Positions 61,873 to 64,000 of a stretch of 64,000 nt of DNA are shown here, piece after piece. The DNA comes from CAIYPG01 sp903864555 (lineage in GTDB: Bacteria > Pseudomonadota > Gammaproteobacteria > Burkholderiales > SG8-39). Location of the stretch: the NCBI GenBank assembly GCA_947474715.1, contig CANJJT010000009.1, positions 1 through 64,000 on the forward strand, read 5' to 3'. How positions within the stretch are numbered: the stretch's first letter is position 1; every line of letters starts with the position of its first letter. The notes under the pieces are model-generated. The model was given only the letters and a program-made list of their open reading frames with translations. It was not told the DNA's origin and made no database searches. The translations under genes were made by a program, and so were the position numbers.

Positions 61873-62880
61873 ATGTTCACAGTACAAGCCCTTTCGCGGG
61901 CCTGCCGTCCGCTGTTGCTGGGTGCACTGGTGGCACCCCTCCTCACGAACGCGGCCTGGTCGCAAAAGCCCGCTGCCGAAGAGCCCTATCCCAACCGGCC
62001 GGTGCGCCTCATCGTCACCTTCGCCGCCGGCGGTGGCGGCGACATCCTGGCGCGCCTGTTTGCCCAGAAGCTGACCGATCGCTGGGGCCAGCAGGTGCTG
62101 GTGGACAATCGCGCGGGCGCCGGCGGCGTCATCGGCGCTGACATGGCCGCCAAGTCCCCGCCCAATGGCTACACCTATGTGCTGGTCTCGAGCAGCCACA
62201 CCGTGCACCCGGCCATGCAATCGAAGCTCCCCTACGACACCATCGCCGATTTCTCGCCGGTGACCATCCTCGCCTCGCTCTCCTACATGATGGTGGCCAC
62301 GCCCAGCCTGCCGGCAAAAAACGTGGCCGAACTGGTCAGCGTCGCCAAGGCCAAGCCCAGCGCCATCACCTACGCCTCCATCGGCAGCGGCTCGACCTCA
62401 CACCTGGCCGCTGAAGTGTTCAGGAGCCAGGCCGGCGTCGACCTGCTGCATGTGCCCTACAAAGGCACGGCGCAGTCGCTCACCGCCATCCTGGCCGGCG
62501 AAGTCGGCATCGGTTTCTTTTCGGCCGCATCGGCCGAGCCGCATATCCGCAGTGGCCGCATCAAGGCGCTGGCCATCAGCGGCAGCAAGCGCGTGGCCAC
62601 CTTCCCTGACGTGCCCACGGTGGCCGAAGCCGGCGTGAAGGGCTATGACTTCACCTCCTGGCTGGGCATACTCGCCCCCGCCCGCACACCGCGCCCCATC
62701 ATCGACAAGGTGCACGGCGACCTCACCGCCATCCTCGCCCAGCCGGAGATCCGCAAGCAGCTGATCGACTCGGGCTACGACCCTGAAGGCACGCCGCCGG
62801 ATGCCTTCGGCAAGATACTGCGCTCGGAAATGGAAAAATGGGCCAAGGTGGTCAAGGCCTCCGGCGCCAAGGCCGAATAG
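61873..62880 (+). CDS. Bug-family periplasmic binding protein
   Basis: 335 residues, signal peptide ending near NAAWSQ (about residue 31), then YPNRPVRLIVTFAAGGGGDILAR and AGAGGVIG, both canonical Bug ligand loops. AAAGGAGAAGCC precedes the ATG. It lies 87 bp before an Ldh-family dehydrogenase gene on the same strand, so the ligand may be a 2-hydroxy acid or similar (inference). Confidence 0.92.
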   Translation: MFTVQALSRACRPLLLGALVAPLLTNAAWSQKPAAEEPYPNRPVRLIVTFAAGGGGDILARLFAQKLTDRWGQQVLVDNRAGAGGVIGADMAAKSPPNGYTYVLVSSSHTVHPAMQSKLPYDTIADFSPVTILASLSYMMVATPSLPAKNVAELVSVAKAKPSAITYASIGSGSTSHLAAEVFRSQAGVDLLHVPYKGTAQSLTAILAGEVGIGFFSAASAEPHIRSGRIKALAISGSKRVATFPDVPTVAEAGVKGYDFTSWLGILAPARTPRPIIDKVHGDLTAILAQPEIRKQLIDSGYDPEGTPPDAFGKILRSEMEKWAKVVKASGAKAE

Positions 62881-62967
62881 GCCCACCGCTGTTTTTCCAG
62901 GCAGTCACCCCTCACCGGCCGGTGCCCAGTCCGGCTGCGGCCGGCCCATTTGATCAAGGAAACATCC

Positions 62968-63999
62968 ATGCAGGAAATCGCTGAAGGCCGTGTGCGTCTG
63001 GGCTTCGCAGAGGCCACCGAACTGGGCACGCAGGCCTGCGTGCGCATCGGCTATGCGCCGGAGGACGCGCGCGTCATCGCCAACCACGTGGTGGATGCCG
63101 CGCTGTGCGGCTATGAATACTCGGGCCTCGCCAAGATCCTCAACATCATCGACAGCCGCAAGTTCGCCAACCCGCGCACGCCCATCAGGACGCTGCGCGA
63201 AACCGGCGTGTCGCTGATGCTGGATGGCGGCAACAATGTCGGCATGCTGGCCTTGTACCGCGCCGCCGAAGCCGCCATCGCGAAGGCCGAGGCCCACGGC
63301 ATGGCAATGGTGGGCATCAACAACACCTGGATGAGCGGACGCAGCGCGCATTACGTCGAGCTGATCGGCCGCGCCGGCCTGGTCGCCATCCACAGCGTCA
63401 GCGCCTCGCATCAGGTGGCCCCGCATGGCGGCGCCCGTCCCACCATGGGCACCAACCCCATCGCCTTCGCCTTTCCCGGCGATCCGGATCCGCTGGTCAT
63501 CGACATGGGCACTTCGGCCTTCATGGGCACCGACCTGAAGTTCCGCCAGCGCCTGGGCATCCCGCTGCCCGAAGGCGTGGCCATCGACGCCAAGGGCCTG
63601 CCCACGCGCGATGCCACCGCCGCGCAACTGGGCGCCATCCTGCCCTTTGGCGGACACAAGGGTTTTGCGCTGGCGCTCGCCATGGATGCCCTGGGCGTGA
63701 TGGCAGGCTCCGGCTACCGCCCGGACAAGACCGATGCCTACATCTTCGTGGTGATGAAGCCCGACCTGCTCATGCCCATGGCCGACTTCAAGCAGCACCT
63801 GGCCGAGACCATCGCACGCATCAAGGCCACGCCGCTGCAGCCCGGCTTCGACGAAATCCGCATTCCGTCGGAGCGCTCCTACCGCGAGCGGTGCCGCAAC
63901 CTGCCCGTCGGCATCGACATCGACCGCCGCATCCATGACGCGCTGAAGACTGTTGCGGAACAGGGCCTGCCCCCGGGCAAGGGCCCGGCCGCAGCCTGA
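62968..63999 (+). CDS. Ldh-family (malate/L-lactate/ureidoglycolate type) dehydrogenase
   Basis: 343 residues. The family's nucleotide-binding and catalytic segments are LMLDGGNNVGMLALYRA, SVSASHQVAPHGGARPTMGTNPIAFAFPG, VIDMGTSAFMG and GGHKGFALALAMDAL. The family (YlbC, Mdh2, AllD-like) oxidises 2-hydroxy acids such as lactate, malate, sulfolactate or ureidoglycolate with NAD(P). AAGGAAACATCC precedes the ATG at 62968; six in-frame codons upstream are ignored. The stop lies one base before the window edge, so the gene is complete. Confidence 0.88.
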   Translation: MQEIAEGRVRLGFAEATELGTQACVRIGYAPEDARVIANHVVDAALCGYEYSGLAKILNIIDSRKFANPRTPIRTLRETGVSLMLDGGNNVGMLALYRAAEAAIAKAEAHGMAMVGINNTWMSGRSAHYVELIGRAGLVAIHSVSASHQVAPHGGARPTMGTNPIAFAFPGDPDPLVIDMGTSAFMGTDLKFRQRLGIPLPEGVAIDAKGLPTRDATAAQLGAILPFGGHKGFALALAMDALGVMAGSGYRPDKTDAYIFVVMKPDLLMPMADFKQHLAETIARIKATPLQPGFDEIRIPSERSYRERCRNLPVGIDIDRRIHDALKTVAEQGLPPGKGPAAA

Positions 64000-64000
64000 C

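Overview
The window is a GC-rich chromosomal stretch from a betaproteobacterium, most likely Burkholderiales (Alcaligenaceae or Comamonadaceae type). Signs of this are seven solitary Bug-type (TctC-like) periplasmic binding proteins with no membrane partners, many CaiB/BaiF CoA-transferases, three MmgE/PrpD proteins, and CTGT-N8-ACAG LexA operators. No rRNA, tRNA, phage or insertion-sequence genes were seen. Almost everything is uptake and catabolism of small organic acids and nitrogen compounds, arranged as short modules of periplasmic receptor, acyl-CoA activation or transfer enzyme, and hydrolase or dehydrogenase.

1-6.8 kb (minus strand): quinone oxidoreductase-like MDR protein, MmgE/PrpD, ADP-forming acyl-CoA synthetase and AMP-forming acyl-CoA ligase. 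They are separated from the next block by an inverted pair of palindromic repeats. 6.8-19.9 kb (minus strand): the most distinctive region. It is a tightly packed run of 14 genes, divergent from a LysR regulator (20.1 kb). The genes encode one ABC permease and one ATPase, three NMT1/THI5-like binding proteins, a cyanuric acid hydrolase/barbiturase-family ring-opening amidohydrolase, a dihydroorotase/allantoinase-like amidohydrolase, a cytosine deaminase-like amidohydrolase whose catalytic Glu position is Asn, an isochorismatase-fold cysteine hydrolase (RutB/biuret hydrolase-like), a 2-oxoglutarate oxygenase, a VOC protein, an SDR, a LOG-type nucleotide phosphoribohydrolase and a DUF3830 protein. 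I infer a pathway for import and stepwise opening of a pyrimidine- or triazine-like N-heterocycle.

21-28 kb (minus strand): VOC protein, a double-length CoA-transferase with one degenerate active site, a Bug receptor, a lactonase-like beta-propeller and a D-aminoacylase-family amidohydrolase. A shared AT-rich 12-mer occurs upstream of the first and last genes of the amidohydrolase-to-CoA-transferase run. 28-32.5 kb: NudC, a small membrane protein, an alpha/beta hydrolase, a LexA-box-controlled 81-residue Cys-rich protein and an MFS carrier, followed by a probable hsdS remnant. 32.6-38.4 kb (minus strand): CoA-transferase, MmgE/PrpD, Bug, TauD-like dioxygenase and Bug. 38.5-39.2 kb: a GDT1/TMEM165-type Mn exporter behind a clear yybP-ykoY riboswitch.

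39.3-44 kb: alpha/beta hydrolases, MFS carrier, SRPBCC protein and enoyl-CoA hydratase. 44-51.4 kb (minus strand): Bug, GntR and Bug genes that overlap their neighbours, a second ADP-forming acyl-CoA synthetase (with a (CG)10 microsatellite), a CoA-transferase and a hot-dog dehydratase. The last two are bracketed by inverted copies of an approximately 82-bp structured repeat. 51.7-58.1 kb (plus strand): MmgE/PrpD, acyl-CoA dehydrogenase, Bug, a NT5C-like phosphatase and a second D-aminoacylase-like enzyme, ending at a strong intrinsic terminator. 58.2-61.6 kb (minus strand): enoyl-CoA hydratase and an overlapping pair of acyl-CoA dehydrogenases, interrupted by a second inverted repeat pair. 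61.9-64 kb (plus strand): Bug receptor and an Ldh-family dehydrogenase whose stop codon lies at the window edge.
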